In this document: positions 34,239 to 43,249 of the stretch, piece after piece
Numbering within the stretch: the stretch's first letter is position 1
Layout of the letters: every line of letters begins with the position of its first letter
NCBI GenBank assembly: GCA_023433345.1
Contig: JAEZDA010000084.1
Span: 1-64,000 of the forward strand
Reading direction: 5' to 3'
DNA length: 64,000 nt
Origin: Bacteroidota bacterium
GTDB taxonomy: Bacteria > Bacteroidota > Bacteroidia > Chitinophagales > Chitinophagaceae
Position numbers and translations under genes: made by a program
The notes under the pieces: model-generated
What the model saw: only the letters and a program-made list of their open reading frames with translations
Told to the model about the DNA's origin: nothing
The model's database searches: none

Positions 34239-35486
34239 ATGATAAATTTTGAGCGCTTTACGCTTGACAATGGCTTGCGCGTGATAGTGCATGAAGATAC
34301 AAGTACGCCGATGGCGGTCGTAGATGTAATTTATGATGTGGGTGCGCGGGATGAGGAAATTTCGCGTACTGGTTTCGCACACCTCTTTGAACACCTGATG
34401 TTCGGAGGAAGCAAACACATACCTGTGTATGATGAACCCCTGCAACTTGCCGGTGGCGAAAACAATGCTTTTACAACAAACGATCTTACCAACTATTATT
34501 GCCAGCTTCCATCGGAAAATATCGAAACTGCATTTTGGCTCGAGAGCGACAGGATGCTTAGTTTGGCATTCAGTGAAAAAAGCCTGGCAGTTCAGAGAAA
34601 GGTGGTAAGTGAAGAATTCAAAGAGCATTATATAAACAAGCCCTATGGCAATGTATGGCATGAACTGAGGCAGCTCGCATACCAGCGTCATCCTTATCGG
34701 TGGATGACTATCGGGAAGGAACTAAGCCATATTGAAACAGCTACGTTACAAGACGTGAAAAATTTTTTCAGCCGCTTTTACCACCCTGCAAATGCAGTGC
34801 TGGTGGTTGCCGGGAATGTACAGTTGGATGCGGTAAAAGAACTTGCGGAGAAATGGTTCGGGCAAATTCCTGCAGGCGACAGAACACCGCACCGTTATGA
34901 TGATGAGCCGGAGCAGGAGGAGCCCAGGCGGAAGACAATTGAAGCAGATGTTCCGCTTGACGCGCTCTATAAGTGCTGGCACATTTGCTCACGTACAGAT
35001 CCCGATTACTACGCAACTGATCTTATTACAGACATGCTGGGCGGCGGCGGATCATCCCGCCTTTACCAGTCGCTTGTAAAGGAAAAACAACTTTTTAGCA
35101 ATATAGAATGCTACCACTTTGGTTCTTCAGACCCCGGTTTACTTGCTATCGAAGGAAAACTGATCAGCGGAGTAAGAATAGAAGATGCGGAGAAAGCAGT
35201 GGTGGATGAGCTTACGATGTTCCAACGGGAAGGCGTACCCGAAAATGAACTTGAAAAGGTGAAGAATAAAACTGAGAGTGCAATGGCTTTTGAAGATATG
35301 AGCCTAATGAACCGCGCAAGCAGCCTGGCCATGTATGAACTTTTGGGCGACGCCAATCTTATTAATACCGAACTTGAAAGATACCGCGCAGTTTCAACAG
35401 AAGATGTATTGCGGGTAAGCAGGAAGATCTTCCGTGAGAGTAATTGCAGCACATTGTATTACCTCGCAAAAAACAAAAACACCTAA
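34239..35486 (+). CDS. M16 family zinc protease, catalytic subunit
   Basis: This protein of 415 residues has the inverted zinc motif HxxEH in FAHLFEHLMFGGS (about 51-59 from ATG 34239) and the downstream Glu region VVSEEFKEHY. The rest shows the two-domain peptidasome fold (DNGLRVIVHEDTSTP at the start, YHPANAVLVVAGNV in the middle, GGGGSSRLYQSLVKEK in the second half). M16 proteases cut peptides inside a clamp formed by two subunits. It has no signal peptide, unlike many Bacteroidota M16 proteins. The next gene, starting at its last stop base (TAATG), encodes the non-catalytic partner. Confidence 0.93.
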   Translation: MINFERFTLDNGLRVIVHEDTSTPMAVVDVIYDVGARDEEISRTGFAHLFEHLMFGGSKHIPVYDEPLQLAGGENNAFTTNDLTNYYCQLPSENIETAFWLESDRMLSLAFSEKSLAVQRKVVSEEFKEHYINKPYGNVWHELRQLAYQRHPYRWMTIGKELSHIETATLQDVKNFFSRFYHPANAVLVVAGNVQLDAVKELAEKWFGQIPAGDRTPHRYDDEPEQEEPRRKTIEADVPLDALYKCWHICSRTDPDYYATDLITDMLGGGGSSRLYQSLVKEKQLFSNIECYHFGSSDPGLLAIEGKLISGVRIEDAEKAVVDELTMFQREGVPENELEKVKNKTESAMAFEDMSLMNRASSLAMYELLGDANLINTELERYRAVSTEDVLRVSRKIFRESNCSTLYYLAKNKNT

Positions 35487-36763
35487 TGAACAGGAAACTC
35501 GCTCCAACAATAAAGAATGCGGTCGACTTCAGCCTTACGCTAAAACCTTACGACTATTTCGAACTGGATAACGGGATCCCTGTATACGCCGTAAACGCCG
35601 GCGCCCAGGAAGTGATTCAGCTGGAAATGGTCTATTTCGCGGGAAATAATTTTGAAAGGCAAACCGGAACTGCATCCTCAACAAACTTTCTTTTGAAGAA
35701 CGGAACCGGCAGCCGCACAGCCTTCCAGATAAATGAAGAATTCGATTATTACGGAGCTTATTGCAGCCGCGCCTGTTACAATGAAACGGCCGTAATTAGC
35801 CTCCACTCACTCACAAGGCACCTTTCCAAGGTTCTTCCCGTATTGCAGGACATGCTATCGGATTCCGTTTTTCCTCAAACTGAGCTTGATATTTATAAGC
35901 AGAATTCACAGCAAAAATTGAAAGTGAACCTGATGAAATGCGAATTCGTTGCAGGAAGACTGATAAATAATTACCTGTACGGTTCAGATCATCCATATGG
36001 CCGGTCAACTCAATTGGAAGACATCGACAAACTAACGGTTGAGGATATACGAAAATATTACAATGATTATTATCTCAACGGATCCTGCGCGATTTTTGTT
36101 GCCGGCAAATTGCCCGCTGACATTAAGAACACACTGAATACACATTTCGGCTCCCTCAGTGCAGGGAAGCCCTCATTTAATACTCCGGTTATTTCTACAT
36201 CTCCTGCAGCAGAAAAGAGGACCAGGGTTATAAATGATGCTACATCGGTGCAGGGAGCTATCAGAATAGCTTCACCATTTCCGAACCGCCATCATCCTGA
36301 TTTTAAGAAGGCCGTTGTGCTCAACACTATTTTCGGTGGCTTTTTTGGGTCGCGGCTAATGGCCAACATCAGGGAAGAAAAGGGATATACATATGGCATT
36401 TACAGTTATCTCCAGAATCATATCGGTCACAGCGCCTGGGTGGTGAGCACAGAAGCAGGAAAGGATGTTTGTGAAGCGGCCGCGGCCGAAGTTTATAAAG
36501 AAATGAAACTTTTACGGGATACTCCTGTAACTAAAGAGGAATTGCTTCTTGTACAAAATTATCTTCTCGGCTCTGTTCTTGGAGATCTCGACGGGCCCTT
36601 TCAAATAATAGCAAAATGGAAAAACATCATTCTGAATAACCTTGGCGAATCATATTTTTATGAATCCATGGATGCCATTCGAAATGTGAACCCAACAGAA
36701 CTTCAACAGTTGGCTAACACCTATCTTCAACCGGAAAATTTTTATGATCTGATCGTTTACTGA
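35486..36763 (+). CDS. M16 family protein, non-catalytic partner subunit
   Basis: This protein of 425 residues has the same two-domain M16 fold (YFELDNGIPVYAVNAGAQ, YYNDYYLNGSCAIFVAG, FGGFFGSRLMANIREEKGYTYGIYS) but the zinc motif is lost: the region reads NFLLKNGTGSR instead of HxxEH. Like the beta subunits of mitochondrial processing peptidase it probably shapes the chamber and substrate site. The R/Y-containing motif FGSRLMANIREEKGYTYG, which binds substrate ends in partner subunits, is kept. ATG 35486 shares one base with the stop of the catalytic gene, so the two are translated together. Confidence 0.92.
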   Translation: MNRKLAPTIKNAVDFSLTLKPYDYFELDNGIPVYAVNAGAQEVIQLEMVYFAGNNFERQTGTASSTNFLLKNGTGSRTAFQINEEFDYYGAYCSRACYNETAVISLHSLTRHLSKVLPVLQDMLSDSVFPQTELDIYKQNSQQKLKVNLMKCEFVAGRLINNYLYGSDHPYGRSTQLEDIDKLTVEDIRKYYNDYYLNGSCAIFVAGKLPADIKNTLNTHFGSLSAGKPSFNTPVISTSPAAEKRTRVINDATSVQGAIRIASPFPNRHHPDFKKAVVLNTIFGGFFGSRLMANIREEKGYTYGIYSYLQNHIGHSAWVVSTEAGKDVCEAAAAEVYKEMKLLRDTPVTKEELLLVQNYLLGSVLGDLDGPFQIIAKWKNIILNNLGESYFYESMDAIRNVNPTELQQLANTYLQPENFYDLIVY

Positions 36764-36776
36764 TTAAATATTCTTT

Positions 36777-37130
36777 ATGCAGTTTATTATTCGACTTTTA
36801 GTAACCGGTGTGGTGGCATTTGTTTTATCTAAATGGCTGGCTGGTGTGCATATTGATGGATTTAGTACTGCCGTTTTGTTTGCCCTGGTGCTGGCCGTGG
36901 TGAATGCATTGATAAAGCCATTACTGATCATCTTTACACTCCCGATAACCATCTTAACCATTGGGTTGTTTTTGTTTATCATCAATGCGCTGATGATTCT
37001 GCTTGTAGACAAAATGCTTGATGGCGTGCAGGTAGATGGATTCTGGTGGGCGCTTTTATTTAGTTTGCTCTTATCAGCGATCTCAGCCCTGCTTATTTCC
37101 CTTCTTGAAAAGGAAAATCGCAGAGATTAA
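36777..37130 (+). CDS. Phage holin family (YvlD-like) membrane protein
   Basis: This protein of 117 residues is almost all membrane spanning, with four helices: FIIRLLVTGVVAFVLSKWLA, VLFALVLAVVNALIKPLLI, FTLPITILTIGLFLFIINA and FWWALLFSLLLSAISALLIS. The two repeated segments GVHIDGF and GVQVDGF are the mark of the YvlD/phage_holin_4_2 family. Despite the name, members of this family in chromosomes are not linked to lysis and their role is unknown. It lies 13 bases after the M16 pair and 63 bases before the E1 gene, so it may be part of the protease operon. Confidence 0.85.
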   Translation: MQFIIRLLVTGVVAFVLSKWLAGVHIDGFSTAVLFALVLAVVNALIKPLLIIFTLPITILTIGLFLFIINALMILLVDKMLDGVQVDGFWWALLFSLLLSAISALLISLLEKENRRD

Positions 37131-37193
37131 GTTGCCCGCCCAAATGTATGCTGTGCACTTTTCTGATTAACTTGCTGCCCCAAATTGTGTTAC

Positions 37194-39200
37194 ATGGAAT
37201 TTGATAAGAAGGGGCTTTCCGGGGAAATACTGGAGCAATTATATCGCAACCTGCTTTACCCGAGAATGATCGAGGAAAAGATGCTTGTTCTCCTGCGTCA
37301 GGGAAAGATTTCAAAATGGTTCAGTGGTATCGGCCAGGAAGCTATTGCCGTTGGTGCTACGATGGCACTGCATGATAATGAATGGATAATGCCTCTTCAC
37401 CGAAACCTTGGTGTTTTCACAACGCGCAACATGCCCCTTAATAAACTGTTCATGCAATGGCAGGGGAACAAAGACGGCTACAGTAAAGGCCGTGAAAGAA
37501 GTTTTCACTTTGGCTCAAAAGATCATCATGTATGCGGAATGATATCTCATCTTGGTCCGCAACTGGCAATTGCAGATGGCGTTGCACTTGCATATAAATT
37601 AAGAAAGGAAAATAAAGTTTCGCTTGCCTTCAGTGGGGAAGGTGGCACAAGCGAAGGTGATTTCCATGAAGCATTGAATACTGCTGCCGTGTGGGATCTG
37701 CCTGTAATATTCATTATAGAAAACAATGGTTATGGCTTAAGTACACCTTCGAGCGATCAGTTCCGGTGTGAGAGTCTTGTTGACAAGGCGATCGGCTATG
37801 GGATGGAAGCGGTAAAAATTGACGGAAACAACATTCTTACTGTTTACGATACAATTAAAGGAGTTCGCGATTACTGTATCAAAAATAAAAAGCCATATCT
37901 CGTGGAATGCATGACCTTTCGCATGCGGGGCCATGAAGAAGCGAGCGGGGTGAAATACGTACCGAAACATTTGTTTGAGGAATGGGAACAGAAAGACCCG
38001 TTAAAAAATTATGAAAGTTGGCTTATTAATGAGAACATTTTCAACAACGATAAAATAGCTGCAATTCGGGCCGAGTTGAAGGAGAAAATAGAAGCGGAAC
38101 TCAGCATGGCATACACGGCTCCGCCAATTGTTCCTGATACTGAAGAAGAATTGCGCGATGTGTTTGCACCGGTAACGCCTAAACGAAGTTTGATCATCAA
38201 CAATTCAGATGTTGAATACAAACCTGACAATGCCACCGATAATGTAAAATTCATTTCCGCAATTTCAGATGCTTTAAACCTGAGCTTGCAACATCACCCG
38301 GAATTGGTAATAATGGGGCAGGACATTGCTGAATATGGCGGTGCATTTAAAGTGACCGAGGGCTTTGTTGAGAAATACGGAAAAGGGAGAATAAGGAATA
38401 CGCCGCTTTGCGAAAGTGCTATAGTCGGTTCTGCGCTTGGCCTCAGCCTTGAGGGCATCAAGTCTGTAATGGAAATGCAGTTCGCCGATTTTGTTACCGT
38501 TGGTTTTAACCAGATCGTAAATAACCTGGCCAAGATTTACTACCGGTGGGGGCAAAACGCAGATGTTGTAATAAGAATGCCGACAGGTGGCGGGGTTGGT
38601 GCAGGTCCGTTTCACAGTCAGAGTAATGAAGCCTGGTTCACCCATGTTCCCGGTTTAAAGGTTGTTTACCCGTCCACACCCATGGATGCCAAAGGTTTAC
38701 TGATCGCGGCGATAAACGATCCTAATCCCGTGATGTTTTTTGAACACAAAGCATTGTACAGAAGTGTGAGCGGTTCAGTGCCCGCCGGATATTTCGAAAT
38801 AGAGATCGGTAAGGCAAAGCATGTTCGAGAAGGCGAGCACATCTCCATAATCACCTATGGTGCAGGAGTGCATTGGGCCTTAGAATACGCAGATAAGCAT
38901 CCCGATGTTTCAATGGATATTCTTGACCTGCGTACACTGGCACCGCTTGATTATGATGCTATCAAACAAAGCGTGGAAAGAACGGGTAAGGTGCTGATAT
39001 TGCATGAAGACACGCTGACGGGAGGTATTGGAGGGGAGATCTCCGCATGGATAGCCGAGCATTGCTTTTCCAATTTAGATGCCCCGGTGATGAGGTGTGC
39101 GAGTTTAGATACTCCTATTCCGTTCAATCTTACTTTGGAGAAGAATTTTATGGCGTACTCGCGGTTAGAAAGGTATATAGATGCGCTGTTGGAATACTGA
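37194..39200 (+). CDS. Fused alpha/beta 2-oxoacid dehydrogenase E1 component
   Basis: This protein of 668 residues joins both E1 subunits. The alpha part (about 1-325) contains the thiamine diphosphate motif GEGGTSEGDF (about 149-158) to IENNGYG. The beta part (about 345-668) contains ADFVTVGFNQIVNNLAK, RMPTGGGVGAGPFHSQ and PSTPMDAKGLL. The enzyme decarboxylates a 2-oxoacid and passes the acyl group to an E2 lipoamide. Branched-chain oxoacids or pyruvate are both possible; fused forms like this are common in Bacteroidota. No E2 or E3 gene is adjacent. The TTG at 37185 is in frame but ATG 37194 is the more likely start. Confidence 0.9.
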   Translation: MEFDKKGLSGEILEQLYRNLLYPRMIEEKMLVLLRQGKISKWFSGIGQEAIAVGATMALHDNEWIMPLHRNLGVFTTRNMPLNKLFMQWQGNKDGYSKGRERSFHFGSKDHHVCGMISHLGPQLAIADGVALAYKLRKENKVSLAFSGEGGTSEGDFHEALNTAAVWDLPVIFIIENNGYGLSTPSSDQFRCESLVDKAIGYGMEAVKIDGNNILTVYDTIKGVRDYCIKNKKPYLVECMTFRMRGHEEASGVKYVPKHLFEEWEQKDPLKNYESWLINENIFNNDKIAAIRAELKEKIEAELSMAYTAPPIVPDTEEELRDVFAPVTPKRSLIINNSDVEYKPDNATDNVKFISAISDALNLSLQHHPELVIMGQDIAEYGGAFKVTEGFVEKYGKGRIRNTPLCESAIVGSALGLSLEGIKSVMEMQFADFVTVGFNQIVNNLAKIYYRWGQNADVVIRMPTGGGVGAGPFHSQSNEAWFTHVPGLKVVYPSTPMDAKGLLIAAINDPNPVMFFEHKALYRSVSGSVPAGYFEIEIGKAKHVREGEHISIITYGAGVHWALEYADKHPDVSMDILDLRTLAPLDYDAIKQSVERTGKVLILHEDTLTGGIGGEISAWIAEHCFSNLDAPVMRCASLDTPIPFNLTLEKNFMAYSRLERYIDALLEY

Positions 39201-39390
39201 ACCACTCGCCCCACGAGGCATTGCTATACGATTCACGCTTTTAGCCCCGTTGCTCCGTTGGACGGGCATTCTGGCGATGATAAGGCACTTCAAAAAACGC
39301 AAATTCCGTAGAACTTACAGACCGATAGTAACGATTTCCTAACCGAATGGGGTAAATAAAGCCTTCAAATACCGATTAAAAACATTTTAT
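39201..39390. other. Intergenic stretch after the E1 gene
   Basis: About 190 bases between the convergent E1 gene and the 49-residue ORF. No gene, hairpin with T-run or repeat was recognised. Confidence 0.4.
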
Positions 39391-39540
39391 TCAACTAATA
39401 GTTGTGGCGATATTTTTCACGAAATCTGCACGGGGAGCGGATACGGGGCGAAAAGGTGGATTCGGCAAATCACTTCCGGGAAAGCTGTTAGGCGCTGCCA
39501 TTGGAAGCGGATAATCCTTTTCCACAACACCCAACTCCAT
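39391..39540 (-). CDS. 49-residue Pro-rich small protein after msrB, unknown
   Basis: On the minus strand ATG 39540 opens 49 codons, with PLPMAAPNSFPGSDLPNPPF and then FRPVSAPRADFVKNIATT, ending in Ser. The sequence AGGGGGGAG lies 5 bases before the ATG, an unusually strong Shine-Dalgarno, and the ATG is 13 bases after the stop of the MsrB fusion gene, so it would be translated from the same mRNA. No homologue is recognised and no membrane segment is present. The call rests on the ribosome site and position. Confidence 0.45.
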   Translation of the reverse strand: MELGVVEKDYPLPMAAPNSFPGSDLPNPPFRPVSAPRADFVKNIATTIS

Positions 39541-39553
39541 TGAACTCCCCCCT

Positions 39554-40759
39554 TTACTCCCCCGGCACAAACTTCATTGAAATAGAATTCACACAATGCC
39601 TGGTATCTTTTTTAGTGAACCCTTCCCCCAAAAAAACATGGCCAAGGTGCCCGCCGCAATTGCTGCAAACAATTTCAGTTCGCATGCCGTCGGCATCCGG
39701 AATGCGTTTAACCGCCCCCGTTATCTCGTCGTCAAAACTCGGCCACCCGCAGTTTGAATTGAATTTATCTTCTGAGCGGTAAAGCGGCGCATCGCATCTG
39801 CGGCATACATAGGTCCCTTTTTCTTTATGGTTATTGAACTCGCCGGAATAAGGCCGCTCTGTTCCTTTATGCAGTATCACCGATTCTTCCTGTGGAGTAA
39901 GTTTATTATAATTCATGGTTTTTAATTTTTTGTTTTCCTCCGGGCTATCCCGAAAAACATTTGCCAGGTATGGCCAGTCATTTTGATTCCGCTTTGTATG
40001 TAAGGGCGCAGAAAAATGCTGCCATTGTTTATAATGGTAGAAGGCCTGCAATACGTAGTTATTAAAAGTAAGTTCCGAACTGGATTTTGTGAATTCATAA
40101 GAGGGTCGGTATCGGATAAGAAACGTATCCAGTTCCTCGCCCTTCATTCCCGTAATGCGGCCTACAAAGGCAGCACTAAAACGATGGTTAACATATTTTT
40201 CCTCTTCCTGCGCTATGAGCCTTTGTTGAAAATTTCTTAGTTGGCGGGTTCTCCGGAAACGAAAAATATTGATCAACTCGTTAATGTCTGCCCCAACGCC
40301 CCCGCCGGGCACTACCGAAGTTTCAAGTCCCGGTTTTTCGAAATTGAAAATATCAGCATACTGCTCCCGGTTTTCAATAGAATCCTGCCTGTAAGTTTTT
40401 GAAAAAACTTTCACTTCCTTCAAAGCCTTATACTTTGTGGCTATCGGCATTGACAAAGAAATGTTGAAGCCCTCACGATCGGATATGGAAGAAACTGCAA
40501 ATTTGCGTGTGGGCTTCTGCGCATAAACGAAGCTGATACTATCTTCCTCCTTCACCCATATTTGGTACTGCCCCAACGAATCTGTTATGGCGAACAGTCC
40601 GCCGGTGCTTACCACCCTTACATCTTCCACCACATTTATTTTGCTGATGTCGTACACGGTTCCTTTCACAAGAAACTGCGCGGAAGCCCCCGTTGAAAAT
40701 AAAATTGTAATCACAATTCCCGTAACCAGGGAGAAACATATTCTGAAACACCACCCCAT
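39554..40759 (-). CDS. msrB: Fusion of a secreted transthyretin-like domain protein with methionine-R-sulfoxide reductase
   Basis: This protein of 401 residues starts with a signal peptide (1-27, ending GASAQ) and a carboxypeptidase-regulatory/transthyretin-like domain (FLVKGTVYDIS to about 110). A helical region with FRFRRTRQLRNFQQRLIAQEEEKY in two parts follows, a family I know as a separate Bacteroidota protein. From residue 282 the sequence is a full MsrB: zinc Cys pairs CRRC and CSNC, the resolving-type Cys in SNCGWPSF and the catalytic Cys in RHCVNSISMKF. The two parts are in one frame with no stop. An internal ATG (39916) could also start a free MsrB, with a GGAGG about 16 bases before it. 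If fused, MsrB would be periplasmic and repair oxidised proteins there. Confidence 0.85.
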   Translation of the reverse strand: MGWCFRICFSLVTGIVITILFSTGASAQFLVKGTVYDISKINVVEDVRVVSTGGLFAITDSLGQYQIWVKEEDSISFVYAQKPTRKFAVSSISDREGFNISLSMPIATKYKALKEVKVFSKTYRQDSIENREQYADIFNFEKPGLETSVVPGGGVGADINELINIFRFRRTRQLRNFQQRLIAQEEEKYVNHRFSAAFVGRITGMKGEELDTFLIRYRPSYEFTKSSSELTFNNYVLQAFYHYKQWQHFSAPLHTKRNQNDWPYLANVFRDSPEENKKLKTMNYNKLTPQEESVILHKGTERPYSGEFNNHKEKGTYVCRRCDAPLYRSEDKFNSNCGWPSFDDEITGAVKRIPDADGMRTEIVCSNCGGHLGHVFLGEGFTKKDTRHCVNSISMKFVPGE

Positions 40760-40789
40760 AGCGGCTTACAAATTAAGAAGAAGACCCCG

Positions 40790-41680
40790 TTATCGGGCCG
40801 GGTTTAACGAGGATTTTACTTTTTTAACCCACTTCTCCACCTGTTTTGGATAGTGTTCCATTTCTAACCGGTGAATTTTTTCAGAAAGCGAATCAGGCGT
40901 GTCGGTGGGCTCAACTGTACATTTTTCCTGGAATATCCGGTCTCCATTATCATAATGTTCATCTACATGATGAATGGTGATTCCGCTTTCAGTTTCACCA
41001 TTTGCAATTACTGCCTGGTGAACTTTCATACCATACATGCCCGGGCCCCCGTATTTCGGTAAAAGCGCCGGATGTATATTTATTATACGTCCCGGAAAGG
41101 CATCGATCAGGCTTTGGGGAACCTTCCAGAGAAAACCTGCCAATACGAGCAGGTCTGCAGCCGCACGTATCTCCGAGAGATACTTCCCGCTTGAAAAGCC
41201 CGCCTGTTCTATCATTAAGACAGGTATTCCTTCCCTTTGGGCGAGAGACAATACTCCTGCCCCCGGCTTATTGCATACAATTAATGTAATGTTTGCCTTT
41301 TTTGATTTTTTAGGGTCATGGTTGAAATACCGCACTAAGTTTTCGGCATTAGTTCCTTTTCCGGAGGCGAAAACGGCTATGCGAAGGGGTGGATCTCGTT
41401 TGATCAGCCCAACTGCCTGGAGAATCTTTCGCTCATACTGCCAGAAAAACCGGAACTGACCAAAAACGAACCCAAAAAATAAAAGCAATATTTGGTAACC
41501 AATAAGCAATACGCCAAGCTTGAGCAACCAAAATGAAAGAGACCATTTCTCGATATCAAGCCAGGCTGTAATTTTTGCAGTGATAAATGCAGCAGTTGTT
41601 CCGGTAACGGCAAAGGTGATCATTACCCAAAAAAACCTCCATCCGCTAATACCCCACTTTTTCTGAAGTTTTGTAAACAT
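40790..41680 (-). CDS. purN: Fusion of a DUF6787 membrane domain with phosphoribosylglycinamide formyltransferase
   Basis: This protein of 296 residues starts with a DUF6787-like membrane segment (1-95): two helices around 15-37 and 47-75, then GQFRFFWQYERKIL. From about residue 99 (LRIAVFASGKGTNAENL) the sequence is a complete PurN, with NIHPALLPKYGGPGMYG and HHVDEHYDNGDRI carrying the catalytic Asn-His-Asp. PurN adds the first formyl group in purine synthesis and is normally soluble. There is no Met at the PurN start, so the fusion is not an ORF-calling error at that point. It would tie the enzyme to the inner membrane. The MsrB fusion gene follows after 30 bases. Confidence 0.88.
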   Translation of the reverse strand: MFTKLQKKWGISGWRFFWVMITFAVTGTTAAFITAKITAWLDIEKWSLSFWLLKLGVLLIGYQILLLFFGFVFGQFRFFWQYERKILQAVGLIKRDPPLRIAVFASGKGTNAENLVRYFNHDPKKSKKANITLIVCNKPGAGVLSLAQREGIPVLMIEQAGFSSGKYLSEIRAAADLLVLAGFLWKVPQSLIDAFPGRIINIHPALLPKYGGPGMYGMKVHQAVIANGETESGITIHHVDEHYDNGDRIFQEKCTVEPTDTPDSLSEKIHRLEMEHYPKQVEKWVKKVKSSLNPAR

Positions 41681-41913
41681 TTTGCCAATTTCCTGGTTTC
41701 GGCAAAGGTGCGTTGGAATGTCGATTATAAAAAAAATGTGGGCATTTATTGTGATTACATTATCATGACAAATAAAAAAATTCGCCCATGCTAATCGGCT
41801 GAAAGTCAGGCCAGCACTAAGGAAAAAAAAATAAGAATTGTTAGGATTATGTCATATTCCTGTCTTATGTTTGCAACCAAATCAGGAAATTTTCCACATT
41901 AGCCCGAACTGTC
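41681..41913. other. Divergent intergenic region before the respiratory cluster
   Basis: About 233 bases, AT-rich, with the act operon promoter near the right end. No other gene or repeat was recognised. Confidence 0.4.
41866..41873 (+). promoter_or_regulatory. -7 box (TATGTTTG) of the act-cox cluster
   Basis: An exact TAnnTTTG match about 40 bases before actA. The -33 box is not well placed. Confidence 0.45.
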
Positions 41914-43185
41914 ATGAGTGTATTTAGAAATTTCTTTAACAAATTCTTCGCAAGTTTTCTCCTCATAGTATTCATTTCTTCTTCGGTTTCTGCACAGGAT
42001 GGTGAAGCTCTTTTTAAAGCCAATTGTGCGAACTGTCATAAGCCGGATGTCGACTTTACCGGGCCCGCATTAAAGGGATGGAAAGACCGCGTTCCTGAAG
42101 GCGACTGGATCTACAACTGGATTCACAACCCGGCAAAAATGATCGACTCAGAACCATACGCGAAGGCAATGGCAGCGAAGTGGAAGCCGGTGATCATGAC
42201 ACCTTTTGCGCAGCTTTCCAAAGAAGAGATCGATGCGATAATGACCTATGTGGATGATTACGCTCCTCCTGCTCCGGCAGTAGCTGCAGGTGGAGAGGGC
42301 GCGCCGAAAGAAGACAATTCACTTATATATGGTATCCTCACACTTGTGCTTGCACTTGTGGCCTTTATACTTCTCCAGGTAAACAGCAACCTTCGTAAAC
42401 TTACAGATGAAAAAGAAGGCATCAAACGCGGTGAACCTGTTCCTTTCTGGAGAAACAAAACTTACCTGATGGCCGGAATTCTTTTGCTCTTTGGAGTTGG
42501 AGGATACTGGACGATCAATGCGGCAATTGGCATGGGCCGCCAGAAAAATTATCAGCCGACACAACCTATTTATTATTCACATAAGGTACATGCCGGCATC
42601 AACCAGATAAGCTGCCTTTATTGTCACGGTGGTGCGCAGGACGGTAAGCACGCAAACATTCCTTCGGTGAACGTTTGTATGAATTGCCACATGGCTGTGA
42701 AAGAATACAAGGGCGACCCCATTGTGCGTGAAGACGGGGTTCAGGTGAACGGAACTGCGGAAATAAAAAAGCTGTATGCTTACGCAGGCTGGAACCCTGA
42801 AAAAAATGAATATAATCCCGACAACAATGGAGACGGAATGCCGGATGGTTCAAGACCTATAGAATGGGTAAAGATTCATAACCTTCCTGATCACGTTTAT
42901 TTTAACCATAGCCAGCACGTAACGGTTGGAAAGCAGCAGTGCCAAACCTGCCACGGCAATGTGCAGGAGATGGACGAGGTTTACCAGTTTACAGACCTTT
43001 CGATGGGATGGTGTATCAACTGTCACCGCGAAACCAAGGTTGATTTCCTTAACAAGGAAACCGGCGAAGGGAACAGGTTTTACAGTATTTACGAGAAGTT
43101 TCATAATGATCTGAAAGAAAATAAAATGGACAGTGTAACAGTAGGGCACATTGGTGGAACCGAGTGCCAGAAGTGCCACTATTAA
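41914..43185 (+). CDS. actA: Alternative complex III multiheme cytochrome c subunit
   Basis: This protein of 423 residues has a signal peptide (1-27, ending VSAQ) and an N-terminal single-heme cytochrome c domain (CANCH). A membrane helix (about 133-152) is followed by a second helix (about 188-208) and a region with five more heme motifs (CLYCH, CMNCH, CQTCH, CINCH, CQKCH), six CxxCH in total. The five-heme part is the ActA of alternative complex III, which passes electrons from quinol to cytochromes. The extra domain at the front adds one heme to the usual core. It is the first gene of a set in the order actA-B-C-D-E-F. Confidence 0.95.
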   Translation: MSVFRNFFNKFFASFLLIVFISSSVSAQDGEALFKANCANCHKPDVDFTGPALKGWKDRVPEGDWIYNWIHNPAKMIDSEPYAKAMAAKWKPVIMTPFAQLSKEEIDAIMTYVDDYAPPAPAVAAGGEGAPKEDNSLIYGILTLVLALVAFILLQVNSNLRKLTDEKEGIKRGEPVPFWRNKTYLMAGILLLFGVGGYWTINAAIGMGRQKNYQPTQPIYYSHKVHAGINQISCLYCHGGAQDGKHANIPSVNVCMNCHMAVKEYKGDPIVREDGVQVNGTAEIKKLYAYAGWNPEKNEYNPDNNGDGMPDGSRPIEWVKIHNLPDHVYFNHSQHVTVGKQQCQTCHGNVQEMDEVYQFTDLSMGWCINCHRETKVDFLNKETGEGNRFYSIYEKFHNDLKENKMDSVTVGHIGGTECQKCHY

Positions 43186-43249
43186 TCGCCTGCCCGCCTT
43201 AATTGAAAATCAATTTAATCACTAAACAGCCCTCGGGGGCCTGGGGTAT

